The position numbers and the translations under genes are program-made. Positions 28,495-38,130 of a stretch of DNA of 64,000 nucleotides are shown piece by piece. Below the pieces are notes generated by a model. The model saw only the letters and a program-made list of their open reading frames with translations, did not search any database and was not told where the DNA came from. Source of the stretch: Belnapia sp. F-4-1 (GTDB lineage Bacteria; Pseudomonadota; Alphaproteobacteria; Acetobacterales; Acetobacteraceae); assembly GCF_000802185.1 (NCBI RefSeq), contig NZ_KN676113.1, positions 248,001-312,000 on the forward strand. Direction: 5' to 3'. Within the stretch, counting starts at the first letter, position 1, and the number at the start of each line of letters is the position of its first letter.

Positions 28495-29562
28495 ATGGCA
28501 GAGAGAGATGGGGGCGGCAGCACGCCCCATGGCAATGGTGGACCGCAGACCGCGGAGCCGTGGGGGGAGCGTCACGAGCTCGCGCTGTTGCGCTCGGCCG
28601 TGCGGGCGATCGGTGAGGCGCTCGTCGTCACCGGAGCGGACCTCGACTCCCCCGGGCCAATCATCGAGTACGTCAACCCCGGTTTCGAGCGCATGACCGG
28701 ATATGCTGCGCAGGAGGTCATCGGGCGCTCTCCCCGGTTTCTCCAGGGCCCGCTCACGGACCGTGCCGTCCTGGATCACCTGCATTCGGCTCTACGGGCA
28801 GGCCACAGCTTCCAGGCCGAAGCGGTCAACTACCGCAAGGACGGCACCACCTATGACGTGGAATGGCTCATCACTCCTGTTTTGAAGGATGGCCAGGTCG
28901 TTCATTGGGTTGCCGCGCAGCGGGACGTGACCGAGCGCAAGCGCACGGAAGAGCGTCAGAAGCGGCTGGTCGATGAGCTCAATCATCGGGTCAACAACGC
29001 ACTTGCTGCGGTTCAAGCGGTCGCGACGCAGACCTTTCGGGATAGCCAACGAAACGTTGGCGAGGTTCGGGACGTTTTCCGGGATCGGCTGCTTGCCTTG
29101 TCCCGAGTGCACGTTCTCCTCGCCAAGGAGCATTGGGAGGGTGCGCCGCTTCAGTCTCTGGCCGAGAGGCAGCTGATGCCGCACCGTGGCAATGCTGGAC
29201 GTATCGACCTTGCCGGCCCGGAGGTGCGGCTCGCGCCCAGTGTTGCTGTAGCGTTCGGAATGGCCTTGCACGAGCTGCTGACAAACGCGCTGCGGCACGG
29301 TGCCCTCTCCAGGCCCGAAGGACACGTCCGATTTGAGTGGTCGGTTGTACCCGATAGCGGGAACAAACGCCTGCAACTCCATTGGGCTGAGAAGTACGGA
29401 CCGCCAGTGTCCCCGCCGCCGCACCGTGGCCTGGGCTCACGGCTGATCGAGCGAGGCTTCACGCACGGGTTACGCGCCAATGTGCGCATGTTGTTCGAGC
29501 CTTCCGGCTTGCGGTGCGAGGTGGATGCACCACTGGCGACCGTGGTACCTAAGGTGCCCTGA
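28495..29562 (+). CDS. PAS (LOV-like) HWE/HisKA_2 histidine kinase
   Basis: A 355-residue soluble kinase. Residues about 30-150 form a PAS domain whose signature GRSPRFLQG corresponds to the LOV motif GRNCRFLQG, but Pro80 replaces the cysteine that binds flavin in photoreceptors, so classical LOV photochemistry is excluded. The kinase part has the H-box DELNHRVNNALAAVQAVATQ, the HWE-like REHW-type KEHWEGAPL and N-box HELLTNALRHGALS. HWE kinases typically feed general-stress or light signalling. It follows the hybrid kinase by 118 bases on the same strand; the pair may act together. Confidence 0.9.
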   Translation: MAERDGGGSTPHGNGGPQTAEPWGERHELALLRSAVRAIGEALVVTGADLDSPGPIIEYVNPGFERMTGYAAQEVIGRSPRFLQGPLTDRAVLDHLHSALRAGHSFQAEAVNYRKDGTTYDVEWLITPVLKDGQVVHWVAAQRDVTERKRTEERQKRLVDELNHRVNNALAAVQAVATQTFRDSQRNVGEVRDVFRDRLLALSRVHVLLAKEHWEGAPLQSLAERQLMPHRGNAGRIDLAGPEVRLAPSVAVAFGMALHELLTNALRHGALSRPEGHVRFEWSVVPDSGNKRLQLHWAEKYGPPVSPPPHRGLGSRLIERGFTHGLRANVRMLFEPSGLRCEVDAPLATVVPKVP

Positions 29563-29987
29563 CATTCGCCGCGTACTATTCGGTCGTCATAAAGCTGAGG
29601 CTTCGATGTCCAGCTTCGGCGGAGTGTCGAGAATGCGCCTGATGGTAAGACCGCCAACCTTCAAGGACATCAAGAACCGATGGAGGCGGTGGAGGCCGGA
29701 CGCTCACGATCAGCTTGGCACGATGCTCCGTAAACCGCCGGGGGCGGCTTTAGCGCCAGCTGGGCGAGAGCGCGGGGACTAATTGCCCCACGCAGCACTC
29801 ATCGCAGATGAATAACGGAACTGGCTTGTCCGATGAAGTGGAGGTGCTTACGCGCCCTCAGCCCACGGGCCGCCGATGCGTATCAGAAGGCCGGGGAGCG
29901 TCACCGCGGAGGACAGGGGCCAGCTCATATGCTTCCCGGCAGAGCGGGTCCACTCCCGCCCTGACCACCCGATCTGCCGCTTCGGCA
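29563..29987. other. 425-base gap without a recognised gene
   Basis: Frames on both strands are short and lack coding character or a ribosome site. Nothing in this stretch was recognised, apart from being the common downstream region of the HWE kinase and the DUF2490 gene, which converge here. Confidence 0.4.
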
Positions 29988-30686
29988 CTATCGTCCGATC
30001 ACCCAGATCGCCTGGAGGACGAAGGCGTGAAACCCGGCCGTGCCGCGCCGCTCCTCGCGCTGGTAGTATGCGTCGAGATCGAGGGCGCCGCCGAGCGCCC
30101 CGATCGCGCGTATCCCCGCGGAAAGGCGATGGCGCGACGCGAAGCCCCGGGACTCTTCCCAAAACAACTCCTCCGCGACGAACGGTCGGGGCCAGCCCTC
30201 CGCCGGTGCGGGGAATGTCGCCCGGGCGCGCAGGCGTGCCCGAGGAACGCCACGGTCGCCCTCGGGCATCACGAGCTCCGCGACGAGGCGACCGTCGAGG
30301 CTCATCGGTCCGACCTGCCCCTCGGCAATCGACCCGATACGGAAGAGTTGCGCGCGGTTCTCCTTTCCGTCCCGTCGCTCCAAAAGGCTTGCGGCGTAGG
30401 CACCCGTCAGGCCGACGCCGCCGGAGGTAGGCGGGAGAAGCCGGAGCTCAAGAAGGGCAGCTCGCTGCCCAAGACCGCCGAAGCGCGATACGTAGAGGGT
30501 CGCGTCACCACGCGCCCCAGGCGCCGCGCCGAGGAGCGTGCGCAGGCCCGCGCTGAGCCAGACGCCATCCCGCGGCGCCACATTCCGGGCTCCGGCGGCC
30601 GCACCCCGGTCCTGGGCTTGAGCCGGGAACAGCGCAGTGAAGCAGGTGATGACGAGGGGCGAAGCGGCTCGCCTCATCCGTGCCAT
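29988..30686 (-). CDS. DUF2490 outer-membrane-like protein
   Basis: A 232-residue exported protein. After a signal peptide (RRAASPLVITCFTALFPAQA) the mature part resembles DUF2490: DGVWLSAGLRTLLG, alternating amphipathic strands, EELFWEESRGFASRHRLSAG, then LDAYYQREERR and the terminal FVLQAIWVIGR. The family is predicted to form an outer-membrane beta barrel of unknown function. The start at 30686 is placed before the signal peptide; upstream codons in the frame do not look coding. Confidence 0.75.
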   Translation of the reverse strand: MARMRRAASPLVITCFTALFPAQAQDRGAAAGARNVAPRDGVWLSAGLRTLLGAAPGARGDATLYVSRFGGLGQRAALLELRLLPPTSGGVGLTGAYAASLLERRDGKENRAQLFRIGSIAEGQVGPMSLDGRLVAELVMPEGDRGVPRARLRARATFPAPAEGWPRPFVAEELFWEESRGFASRHRLSAGIRAIGALGGALDLDAYYQREERRGTAGFHAFVLQAIWVIGR

Positions 30687-30866
30687 CCAGCGGCAACGCT
30701 TCGGCTGGAACCGTGGAGGGTCCTGCAGGCTCGTCGCGGGTGACCGCCCGCCGCCGCTACGGGGGCGGAAGGACAGGAGGTCACTCAACTTCCTGACTCT
30801 CCCACTCCGAGCGGACCAAGCAGATCCGTGTTGGAGCATGTTGCTGGACCAGTTGCCGGCGCGGCG

Positions 30867-31220
30867 CTACTTGCCTGCCCAAATGCCGGTGCGCCCTTCG
30901 GACACCATCAGCAGTGTTCTGCTGCGGTCCAGGAACTTCTCCTCGTCATCGGCGACGACGGTTGCGTAGTTCGCCGAGCTCATGGCGGCAGCGGCTGCTT
31001 CGAGGTTATCGAACCACAGCTCGGCCACGCCGTCGAAAGGGGCGATCGGCAACCCGTCCGGCAAACCACTTACCGCGTCCTGCTGGACGTCACGGCACAC
31101 GAATTGCCGCACTTCGGGTAGGGACTGCAGGAGGGTCGCGTGCTCCTTCACCCAGTATCGGCTGAATTCCTCATGTGTGAGGTCACTGCGGCGGGTTAGG
31201 AAGACGCTCAGCTTCACCAT
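30867..31220 (-). CDS. EthD-domain protein
   Basis: A 117-residue dimeric alpha-beta-barrel (ferredoxin-like) protein of the EthD family. It opens with VKLSVFLTRRSDLTHEEFSR, continues YWVKEHATLL, and has FDGVAELWFDNLEAAAAA and the DDEEKFLDR segment before the C-terminal strand. EthD relatives accompany oxidative degradation of ethers or act as small lyases and isomerases on polyketide-like compounds. It stands alone beside decayed genes, so its partner is unknown. Confidence 0.85.
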   Translation of the reverse strand: MVKLSVFLTRRSDLTHEEFSRYWVKEHATLLQSLPEVRQFVCRDVQQDAVSGLPDGLPIAPFDGVAELWFDNLEAAAAAMSSANYATVVADDEEKFLDRSRTLLMVSEGRTGIWAGK

Positions 31221-31279
31221 GATGATGCCTTTCGACTGTCAATGCGCGGGGCGGAGCCGAAGCTCCTGCGGTGCGTGGA

Positions 31280-31990
31280 AGGATTAGTGCGCAGCCGACC
31301 CGAGCCGATCACGGTCGTCGCGCGGAACGTGACCTCGCCGCCGCCCCCCTTCGTCCGCGATCGCCAGATAGCTGCGTGAACACGCGACTGCTGTTCCGGA
31401 CCAAGGGGCGCATAGGCCGGCATGAAGCCGTGCAGATCCTCCGCTTCCTTCAGACAGGCCGTACCCGCCGGCCCATCCTAAACGGCCCCGATCTCCTCGA
31501 CTTCCTCGTCGACAAGACCCGCCCTCCCCAGCTCGGCGACCATGCGACCGGGATCTGCCAGTGTGGCAAAACCCTCGGGCGGGCGAGGCACAGGGCGGTG
31601 CTGCAGACCGCCCGTTCCATGACAGCCAAGGCGCCACTGGGCAGGCTGCGCCAACTGCAATCTGGATTTCCCGCTCAAGCTGAGAACGCGGACCTGCCCG
31701 GCCAGCCGCTGACGCCCGTTCCGAAAAATTTCCGATCCCCCGACTGAGACGGTGACGTCGTTGGCGAAGGAGAGCGTCTTGCCGTTCATGATCGACGTCT
31801 TGCATGTAGGGAGGCGGCCAGTCCCTCGGACAGCAGGGACACCACGCCCGGTACGATGTTGATCGCCATCACCGCGGCGCCTGCATGTTCGGCTAGAAGC
31901 GTCAGCACGCCGCGCCGGTGGTGATGTGAAACACGCGCATGCTGCGTTGGATCGGACCGAACCAGCCAAGCATTGCGATCGGAAATAGTA
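31280..31990 (-). pseudogene. SAM-dependent methyltransferase, frameshifted
   Basis: Minus-strand pieces in different frames follow class I methyltransferase order: a SAM-motif-like GVLTLLAEHAGAAVMAINIV (near 31900), then APEGFATLADPGRMVAELGR-like sequence with AGLVDEEVEEI (about 31500-31570), then a C-terminal MPAYAPLGPEQQSRVHAAIW and FRATTVIGSGRLRTN ending near 31280. No single frame joins them. I read this as a decayed methyltransferase of the UbiE-like kind. Confidence 0.5.
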
Positions 31991-32329
31991 CCCATCAGCC
32001 GTGATGCTGTGCGCGCGAATGCCAATGTCGCATCCGGGGCTCCGCTGGACCCTGATGAGCTAGCAATCACGTTCGCCTCCTTTGACCATTTGGCTTCGAT
32101 GGCTTGCGCGGGCCTGGATGCGTCTGCCGGAAAAGCGGGCGGATCGCCGGCCCTGCCCTCCCCGCCCCTACGCCTCCGGACTGCGTCGTCGACACGGTGG
32201 CCGACGCTGCTTAGCTGCGCGCCCGGCGTGCCTATGCCAAGGCTGAACGGGTCTTTGCGCTATTACGCGAAGCGCAAAAGCGGGTTGACGAAAACCGGAA
32301 TGTCCGTCCGACGGGCCCGCGGAACCGAG
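31991..32329. other. Decayed stretch, no intact gene
   Basis: No complete frame is convincing. A plus-strand segment near 32230-32300 reads AKAERVFALLREAQKRVDEN, which looks helical and coding but is broken on both sides. I do not recognise it. It lies between the methyltransferase and epoxide hydrolase remnants, in keeping with general decay of this block. Confidence 0.3.
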
Positions 32330-32900
32330 CACGACCCGCTGGGGCGACTGGGGCTATGCGGTGGCGAACCACCTGGGCGCGATCGGCGCACCGACCGTGC
32401 ATTTCAACATGTTCCCGATCCTCAAGAGCATGAAGGCACGGGACGAGCAGGAAAGGGCGGCGCTGGCGCGTCTGCAGGCTTTCAGGACGATAAAATCGGC
32501 TAGGCGCTGACCGATTTACCCCTCGGCTTGGCGGCCTGCTTCTCAGCAAAAGCTCGAGTAGTGGCCGACCACGACTGCGGCTCCGAGCCGTGACGACATG
32601 ATGGATACCATAACGCTCTATCGGCTCACGGCCATCGCGGCGTCGTCGACGCGCATCTATCAGCAGGGCATGCGAAGTTTCAAAGAGCAGCCGATCAACG
32701 TACCGGTTGGCAATACCCCGTTCCCGCAAGACATCCGCCAAGCCGGCCACCGCTGGGTGGAAGAGCGCCATCCGTCGCCCGCCACTACAGCGAGGCGGCG
32801 AAGGGCGGGCACTTTCCCGCCTGGGAGCAGCCCCGGTTGTTCGTAGCGGAGATGCGCGAGAGCTTCCCGCGGGCCTGGCAGCAGAGTCGGCGCAAGGCAT
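32330..32900 (+). pseudogene. Epoxide hydrolase (EHN family), broken
   Basis: Segments in successive frames match the C-terminal two thirds of EHN-type epoxide hydrolases (alpha/beta hydrolases): WGDWGYAVANHLGAIGAPTV with HFNMFPIL (nucleophile-elbow region), EQERAALARLQAF, then MMDTITLYRLTAIAASSTRI, EQPINVPVGNTPFPQDIRQA, and the His-loop KGGHFPAWEQPRLFVAEMRE. The cap region is largely deleted and at least two frameshifts are needed. The catalytic-His segment GGHF survives. The gene is not functional. Confidence 0.65.
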
Positions 32901-33039
32901 TGGGCGCCGCCGGGCCTTCCACCAGTGTCGCTTTCGCCGGTTCGCCATTGGGTTTCGCCCGATCTGCACCGGCGAAGCCACCGAGGCCCGCCGACGTTGC
33001 CTGGCTGAGATGGCTCAATCAGCTGAAGGAGACGGATCG

Positions 33040-33651
33040 ATGTTCGATGAGAAAGCCGGTACGGGACGACGCGCGATCGGTGGGGCGGCTGTGGCGCTGG
33101 GCGCCGCGGCCCTTTTCACCCAAGGCGGCAACGCGGCCCGTGCGGCCCAGGATGAACCCCCAAGAGCAGACACGATGCTGGAAGAACCCAACCTTCGTGC
33201 CGACGATCCGGCCCTGTCGCCGCGTGCCCGCGAGCTGATCCGCATCGGCGAGATCTCTATCGCACGTGAGGACCAGGCGGCGGCGGCGAGGTTCTTCCAT
33301 CCCGATTTCCGCTTCCACGGACCGGATGGGGGCACCCTGGGACGCGAGCAGCTCTGGGCGTATTTCGCCGCCTGCCGGGCAGCCTTCGACGATTTCTCGG
33401 TGACGCGACAGCAGATCTTCTCCGACGGCGGCGATCACCTGGCTGCCCGCACGACGTTCTACGGCGTCTTCAGACGGCCCTTCACCGCCTCGCCGCTCGG
33501 AACGCTGCAGCCGAACGGCCGGTCCGTCTTCTACAAGATCAACAACGTGTTTCGCTATGCACCGGACGGCACGCTGATCGAGGAGTGGGCGCAGTATGAT
33601 AGCCGCATGTTCCTGCAGCGGCTCGGTGCCAACCTGGTGCTTGGCCGATGA
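33040..33651 (+). CDS. Exported SnoaL-like (NTF2-fold) protein
   Basis: A 203-residue protein with a Tat-type N-terminus (GTGRRAIGGAAVALGAAALF, cleavage near ARAA). The mature part is an NTF2-like SnoaL/ester-cyclase fold: ISIAREDQAAAARFFHPDFR, GREQLWAYFAACRAAFDDFS, ARTTFYGVFRRPF, and EEWAQYDSRMFLQRLG at the end. Ester cyclase relatives act on polyketides, but many members have unknown substrates. AAGGAG lies 8 bases before ATG 33040. Confidence 0.85.
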   Translation: MFDEKAGTGRRAIGGAAVALGAAALFTQGGNAARAAQDEPPRADTMLEEPNLRADDPALSPRARELIRIGEISIAREDQAAAARFFHPDFRFHGPDGGTLGREQLWAYFAACRAAFDDFSVTRQQIFSDGGDHLAARTTFYGVFRRPFTASPLGTLQPNGRSVFYKINNVFRYAPDGTLIEEWAQYDSRMFLQRLGANLVLGR

Positions 33652-33844
33652 AGGGCCGGCGCGACCGCTGCCGGATAGGCTACGAATTCCCGGTCCGCGA
33701 TGCCGCTGTCGTCGGGCGGGCAGGAGCAACCTACTGTCAGATGGAATCGTCCGGCAGGCGTAATTTGCTCGTCGGACGACAACCAGGGCAGGATCCGTGA
33801 GCCGGTGCGGACGGCAACCGCCACCGTAGGTTTCGCCGCGCCCG

Positions 33845-34783
33845 CTACGCTCTCGACCGGAACTGCCGCGGCGACACGCCGAACTGCCGGCGGAATGCCG
33901 TGGCGAAGTGGGATGGGTTCGTGTAGCCGCAATCCAGCGCGATCTGGCGCGCACTGAGGCGGCCCTCGCGCACCAAGCGTTCCGCGGCCTCCATCCGCAC
34001 CGTGGCGAGGAGCCGCATCGGGGTCTGGCCACGGATGCGCTTCGTCAGGCGGATCAATTGGAAGCTGCTGCAGCCGATGGCTGCGGCGATGTCCGCCAGC
34101 GTGATCGGCTCCGCCAGCCGCGCCCGCATGTAGTCTTCCGCACGGCGCATCTGCACCTCGTCGCTGGAAGGTCCGTCATCGCGCCCGGGGCTGGAGCACA
34201 GGAGATGGAGCGCCAGGAAGTGGGCCGCGCTTTCGGCGTAGATGGCGGGGTAGCCTGCCATGAGCCCCTGCTCGATCGCCAGGATCGCGGTGGAGGCCCA
34301 AGGTTCCCGTCGGGAGAGGCTGTTCAGCCTCAGGACAGGTTTCATGGGCCGGAGTTCGGCCGCGGCCCGATCGAGGAATGGCGTCGGCAGGAAGAGCTGC
34401 AGGGTCTCATGCCTCTCGTGCCCCCGCCACCGCAGGCGTGCCGTCTCGCCCGGAGGCGTCATGCCGAGATCGCCCGGGACATAGGCCGTCTTGCGCCAGT
34501 AGCCATCGCTGAAGCTCTCGATGGCGGTGCCGCCCGACTTGACGAGGACAAGCGTCTGACACGGGATGGGTGCGGTCTCGAACGCGCCGGCATGGGCGGG
34601 CTCGGAGTAGCGCCGCAGCAACAGTGAGGACCAGCCCGCGTCCAGGCTGCACAGCACATGCTGGCCTGGAAGGCGCTCGAGTGACCGCATGACGTCGCCG
34701 AACACCGTCGGCAACGCGCCGCGGTCGGCAGGAGCGGCCTCGTGCGCCGCTGAGAACAGTCGGTCGGGACCGGGAACAGCCAT
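33845..34783 (-). CDS. AraC-family transcriptional regulator
   Basis: A 312-residue activator-type regulator. The C-terminal 100 residues carry two HTH motifs: EPITLADIAAAIGCSSFQLI and RLSARQIALDCGYTNPSHFA followed by the AraC signature FRRQFGVSPRQFR. The N-terminal cupin-like domain (DGYWRKTAYVPGDLGMTPPG) is similar in outline to that of the divergent regulator at 35123, which has the equivalent LDGRWRSAIFQPG. The start at 34783 is a choice; the frame is open upstream for 71 codons that do not look coding. Confidence 0.88.
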   Translation of the reverse strand: MAVPGPDRLFSAAHEAAPADRGALPTVFGDVMRSLERLPGQHVLCSLDAGWSSLLLRRYSEPAHAGAFETAPIPCQTLVLVKSGGTAIESFSDGYWRKTAYVPGDLGMTPPGETARLRWRGHERHETLQLFLPTPFLDRAAAELRPMKPVLRLNSLSRREPWASTAILAIEQGLMAGYPAIYAESAAHFLALHLLCSSPGRDDGPSSDEVQMRRAEDYMRARLAEPITLADIAAAIGCSSFQLIRLTKRIRGQTPMRLLATVRMEAAERLVREGRLSARQIALDCGYTNPSHFATAFRRQFGVSPRQFRSRA

Positions 34784-35122
34784 GCCGCATGATAGGCCCG
34801 CGATGCCGCCGTTTCCACTGGTCGCGGCGCGGGCCAGAGGCGACGGGGGCGCCGGCCTTTTCGCGCAGATCCCAGGGCGTGTTCCCGAAGCATCCGGCAG
34901 AAGCGGCCAGCCGGGCAAACCGCAAAGTATCCGCGCAGATTTCAGACTATTCTTAGATTGCGAATGTCTCGCGTAATTGCGGACGCAGATGTCCATTTGG
35001 AACTCCTTGCATAATTGCCGATGACTTTCTGTGAGTATGCTTGAAAATAATCATCCTGTACTCGACATACGAACCGTATGTGCCATAGGGCTGGTGCTCG
35101 GCCGTTGCGGGAGAACAGAACC

Positions 35123-36106
35123 ATGCTGAGTTTTGCTCACCATCATGCGGCGGCGAGCCTTCACTGCGCTTCGGCGATCCCGCTGAGCGTGCTGGATTCG
35201 AGCACGTCGGTAGGTTGGACCTCCCTGCTGTTGAACCATCAGGAGGGCATCGGCTCCGTCGAGACCTTCGAGACGCATCCCACCGATGACCTCAGCCTGA
35301 CGGTTGTTGTCGTTGGGCGCCACGAGGTCCAGGAGTTGCTGGATGGGCGCTGGCGGTCGGCGATCTTCCAGCCTGGGATCACCTGTCTCACGCCGCCCGG
35401 CGAGACGGCGAGAGTACGGCTGCTCGCCAAATCGCCGACCGAGCGGTTCCGCAGCCTGCACGTCTACCTGCCTGCCTCGCTTGTCGCCGGCGTTGCGGAC
35501 GAATACCGTCGCGTCGGTCAGGTCGTGGGCACTGCTCGGGTAGCAGCCTGCCGGGACGAGGTCCTTGCGGGACAGGCTGGCGCGTTGCTGGCGGCCATGC
35601 GGGCGGGCGCACCCGATCTCTACGCGGCGAGCGCGGCGCATTGGATGACCACGCACATCCTGTCGCAGCAATCGGAGTGGCGGCACATCGCCGACGATCC
35701 ACGCCTGACCGCGATCATCACCGATCGGCGGCTGGCGCGGGTGATCGAGTATATGAGCTGTCACCTCGACGAGCCGCTAACGCTGCAGGAGCTGGCGCGC
35801 GAGGCGGGGATCAGCGTGCACCACTTCGGGCGGCGATTCCGCGAGCGCACCGGCATGGGGCCGGCCGCCTATCTCACCGAGTTGCGGATGGAGCGGGCAC
35901 GCCTCTATCTCACGACCACGGACCTGCCGGTGGCCGAGATAGCCCTGCGGTGCGGCTATCCCCGGCCGAGTGCCTTCTCCACCGCCTTCCTCCGGCAGAC
36001 GGGCACGACGCCGACGACCCTGCGTGCGGATTCCCCACTTTCGCGGGCGTGCGGTTTGAATTCCGGATTGCGCCGAACCGGACCCGCCGCCGAAACGGCA
36101 CCCTGA
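35123..36106 (+). CDS. AraC-family transcriptional regulator, divergent from the one at 33845
   Basis: A 327-residue AraC regulator. HTH 1 is EPLTLQELAREAGISVHHFG and HTH 2 is DLPVAEIALRCGYPRPSAFS, with FLRQTGTTPTTLR completing the domain. The N-terminal part shares the arrangement GITCLTPPGETARVR with the neighbour (GDLGMTPPGETARLR), so the two are paralogous. It precedes two SDR genes on the same strand, its most likely targets. A roughly 340-base AT-richer intergenic region separates the two AraC genes. Confidence 0.9.
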   Translation: MLSFAHHHAAASLHCASAIPLSVLDSSTSVGWTSLLLNHQEGIGSVETFETHPTDDLSLTVVVVGRHEVQELLDGRWRSAIFQPGITCLTPPGETARVRLLAKSPTERFRSLHVYLPASLVAGVADEYRRVGQVVGTARVAACRDEVLAGQAGALLAAMRAGAPDLYAASAAHWMTTHILSQQSEWRHIADDPRLTAIITDRRLARVIEYMSCHLDEPLTLQELAREAGISVHHFGRRFRERTGMGPAAYLTELRMERARLYLTTTDLPVAEIALRCGYPRPSAFSTAFLRQTGTTPTTLRADSPLSRACGLNSGLRRTGPAAETAP

Positions 36107-36147
36107 GCGCGGCGTAGGGGCGCTTGTCTCAAATGGAGGACCTCGAC

Positions 36148-36885
36148 ATGGCGACAACTGGACGGGTGGCGATCGTGACGGGATCGTCGCAGGGCATCGG
36201 GGCGGCGGTGGCCGAGCGTCTGGCATCGGACGGCTGGGCCGTGACGGTCAACTACTCGGGGCATGCCGAACCGGCGCAGGCCCTGGCCGAGAAGATCACG
36301 GCCACGGGTGGCCGGGCGATCGCGGTCAGGGCGGATGTGAGCGATCCGGCCGAGGTCCGGCAGATGTTCGCCACGACGCAGCAGACCTTCGGCGGCATCG
36401 ACGGACTGGTCAACAACGCCGGGATCATGAAGCTCGCGCCACTGGCTGAGACGGAAGATGCGCTGTTCGACCGGCACGTCGCCGTGAACCTGAAGGGCGT
36501 GTTCAATTGCCTGCGCGAGGGCGCCCGGCAGATCCGCGAGGGCGGCCGGATCGTCAGCTTCTCCTCCAGCGTCCTCGGCTTGTACCAGCCGAGCTATGCG
36601 GCCTACGCCGCCACCAAGGCCGGTGTCGAGGCGATGACCCACATCCTTGCCAAGGAGCTCGGCCCGAAGAGGATCACGGTCAACGCGATCGCGCCCGGCC
36701 CTGTGGCGACCAAGCTATTTCTCGACGGCAAGAGCGAGGAGCAGATCGCCGCGATGACCAGGATGATGCCGATGGGCCGCCTGGCGGAGCCGCAGGACAT
36801 CGCGGCCGCCGTCGCCGCGCTGCTCAGCCCCGACATGCACTGGGTCTCGGGGCAGATCGTGCGTGCCAATGGCGGCGTGGTCTGA
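36148..36885 (+). CDS. SDR family oxidoreductase (3-oxoacyl-ACP reductase-like)
   Basis: A 245-residue classical SDR. TGSSQGIG binds cofactor, NNAG follows at about residue 90, catalytic Ser lies in SFSSSVLG and the YAATK box supplies Tyr and Lys. The C-terminal GRLAEPQDIAAAVAALLSPD and SGQIVRANGG elements are standard. GGAGG lies about 8 bases before ATG 36148, favoured over the ATG at 36124. Only 12 bases separate it from the next SDR, so they are cotranscribed, probably under the AraC regulator at 35123. Confidence 0.92.
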   Translation: MATTGRVAIVTGSSQGIGAAVAERLASDGWAVTVNYSGHAEPAQALAEKITATGGRAIAVRADVSDPAEVRQMFATTQQTFGGIDGLVNNAGIMKLAPLAETEDALFDRHVAVNLKGVFNCLREGARQIREGGRIVSFSSSVLGLYQPSYAAYAATKAGVEAMTHILAKELGPKRITVNAIAPGPVATKLFLDGKSEEQIAAMTRMMPMGRLAEPQDIAAAVAALLSPDMHWVSGQIVRANGGVV

Positions 36886-36897
36886 GGGAGATCGTCC

Positions 36898-37809
36898 ATG
36901 GGTCTCATCGCACTCGTGACCGGCGCGTCCAGCGGCTTCGGCCAGATGATCGCACGCGACCTCGCCCATGCGGGGCATACCGCCTACGCCTCCATGCGCG
37001 GCACGACCGGAAAGAACGCGGCGCGCGTGAAGGAGAACGCCGACTACGCCGGCGAGCACGGCATCGACCTGCGCTCGGTGGAACTCGATGTGCAGGACGA
37101 GGCATCCATCGCGGTGGCAGTGGAGCAGGTGATTGCCGAGCATGGCCGCCTCGACGTGCTGGTCCAGAATGCCGGGCACATGGTGTACGGGCCGTTGGAG
37201 GCCTTCACGCCCGACCAGTTGGCGCAGCAGTATGACGTCAACGTGCTCGGCACCCACCGCGTCAACCGGGCGGTGCTGCCGCATATGCGCCGAGCCGGGT
37301 CGGGGCTGATCGTCTGGGTCTCGAGCACCAGCGTCGCGGGCGGCGTCCCGCCGCTGCTCGGGCCGTATTTCGCCGCAAAGGCGGGAATGGACGCGCTCGC
37401 GGTCTGCTACGCGAAGGAGCTGGCGCCGGTCGGGATCGAGACCTCGATCGTGGTGCCTGGCGCGTTCACCACCGGCACCAACCACTTCGCGCATGCGGGC
37501 CGCCCCGAGGACAGCGCGATCGAGGAGGCCTACACTGCGGCGTGGCCGGATCGCTTCGCCGACCGCATCCAGGAGGCGCTCGCCGGCACCGTGCCCGGGG
37601 ATTCCGATCCGACGGCGGTCGGGCGAGCCGTGGTGGACATCGTGGCGGCACCGGCCGGCAGGCGCCCGCTGCGCGTCTATGTCGACCCCGCGAGCGACGG
37701 TGCGGCGGTTACCTTCGCGGTGATGGATCGCGTGCGCGAGCAGTTCCTGCATCGCATCGGCTTTCCCGAACTGCTGCATCCGGCAGTGGGTGACTGCGCT
37801 TCGGGTTAG
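36898..37809 (+). CDS. SDR family oxidoreductase
   Basis: A 303-residue classical SDR longer than FabG types. TGASSGFG is the cofactor motif, QNAG replaces NNAG, SSTS contains the catalytic Ser and YFAAK carries Tyr and Lys (PYFAAKAGMDALAVCYAKEL). The extended C-terminus (FADRIQEALAGTVPGDSDPT, then RRPLRVYVDPASDGAAV) is typical of the larger extended-tail SDRs acting on hydroxysteroid-like or ketone substrates. GAGGGAGATCGTCC precedes the ATG. Confidence 0.9.
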   Translation: MGLIALVTGASSGFGQMIARDLAHAGHTAYASMRGTTGKNAARVKENADYAGEHGIDLRSVELDVQDEASIAVAVEQVIAEHGRLDVLVQNAGHMVYGPLEAFTPDQLAQQYDVNVLGTHRVNRAVLPHMRRAGSGLIVWVSSTSVAGGVPPLLGPYFAAKAGMDALAVCYAKELAPVGIETSIVVPGAFTTGTNHFAHAGRPEDSAIEEAYTAAWPDRFADRIQEALAGTVPGDSDPTAVGRAVVDIVAAPAGRRPLRVYVDPASDGAAVTFAVMDRVREQFLHRIGFPELLHPAVGDCASG

Positions 37810-38130
37810 ACGGCCGGTGAGGCCGCTCGCGGGCCGCAACCGGCAGCCCTCCCGCCACGGTGCATGGAGGCGCGGTGGGCCATGGCCGATCCGGCCATTT
37901 CCGATCCGCAGCCCCATGGGCGCCGGGGAGGTGCCAACTGCTGTCTTGGGTAAAGCTTCGAGAGTTGCCCAGGCAGGCGTCAGGGAAGGAGCGCGCCGTG
38001 CACGCTGCGCCGGGGCTTCAGCCGTGCCCTCGATGACTCACCTTCGAGGTTCCTGCCATGACTGGACCGCAGCAGCATCCGACGCATCCTCAGGGGGCGG
38101 GTCGGCATGGGCCGCCCCGCCCGGCCCGGC
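37810..38130. other. 321-base gap between convergent units
   Basis: No gene is recognised. This is the meeting point of the plus-strand SDR pair and the minus-strand paoCBA operon. Frames on either strand are short and compositionally like non-coding sequence. No strong terminator hairpin with a T-run was spotted by eye. Confidence 0.4.
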
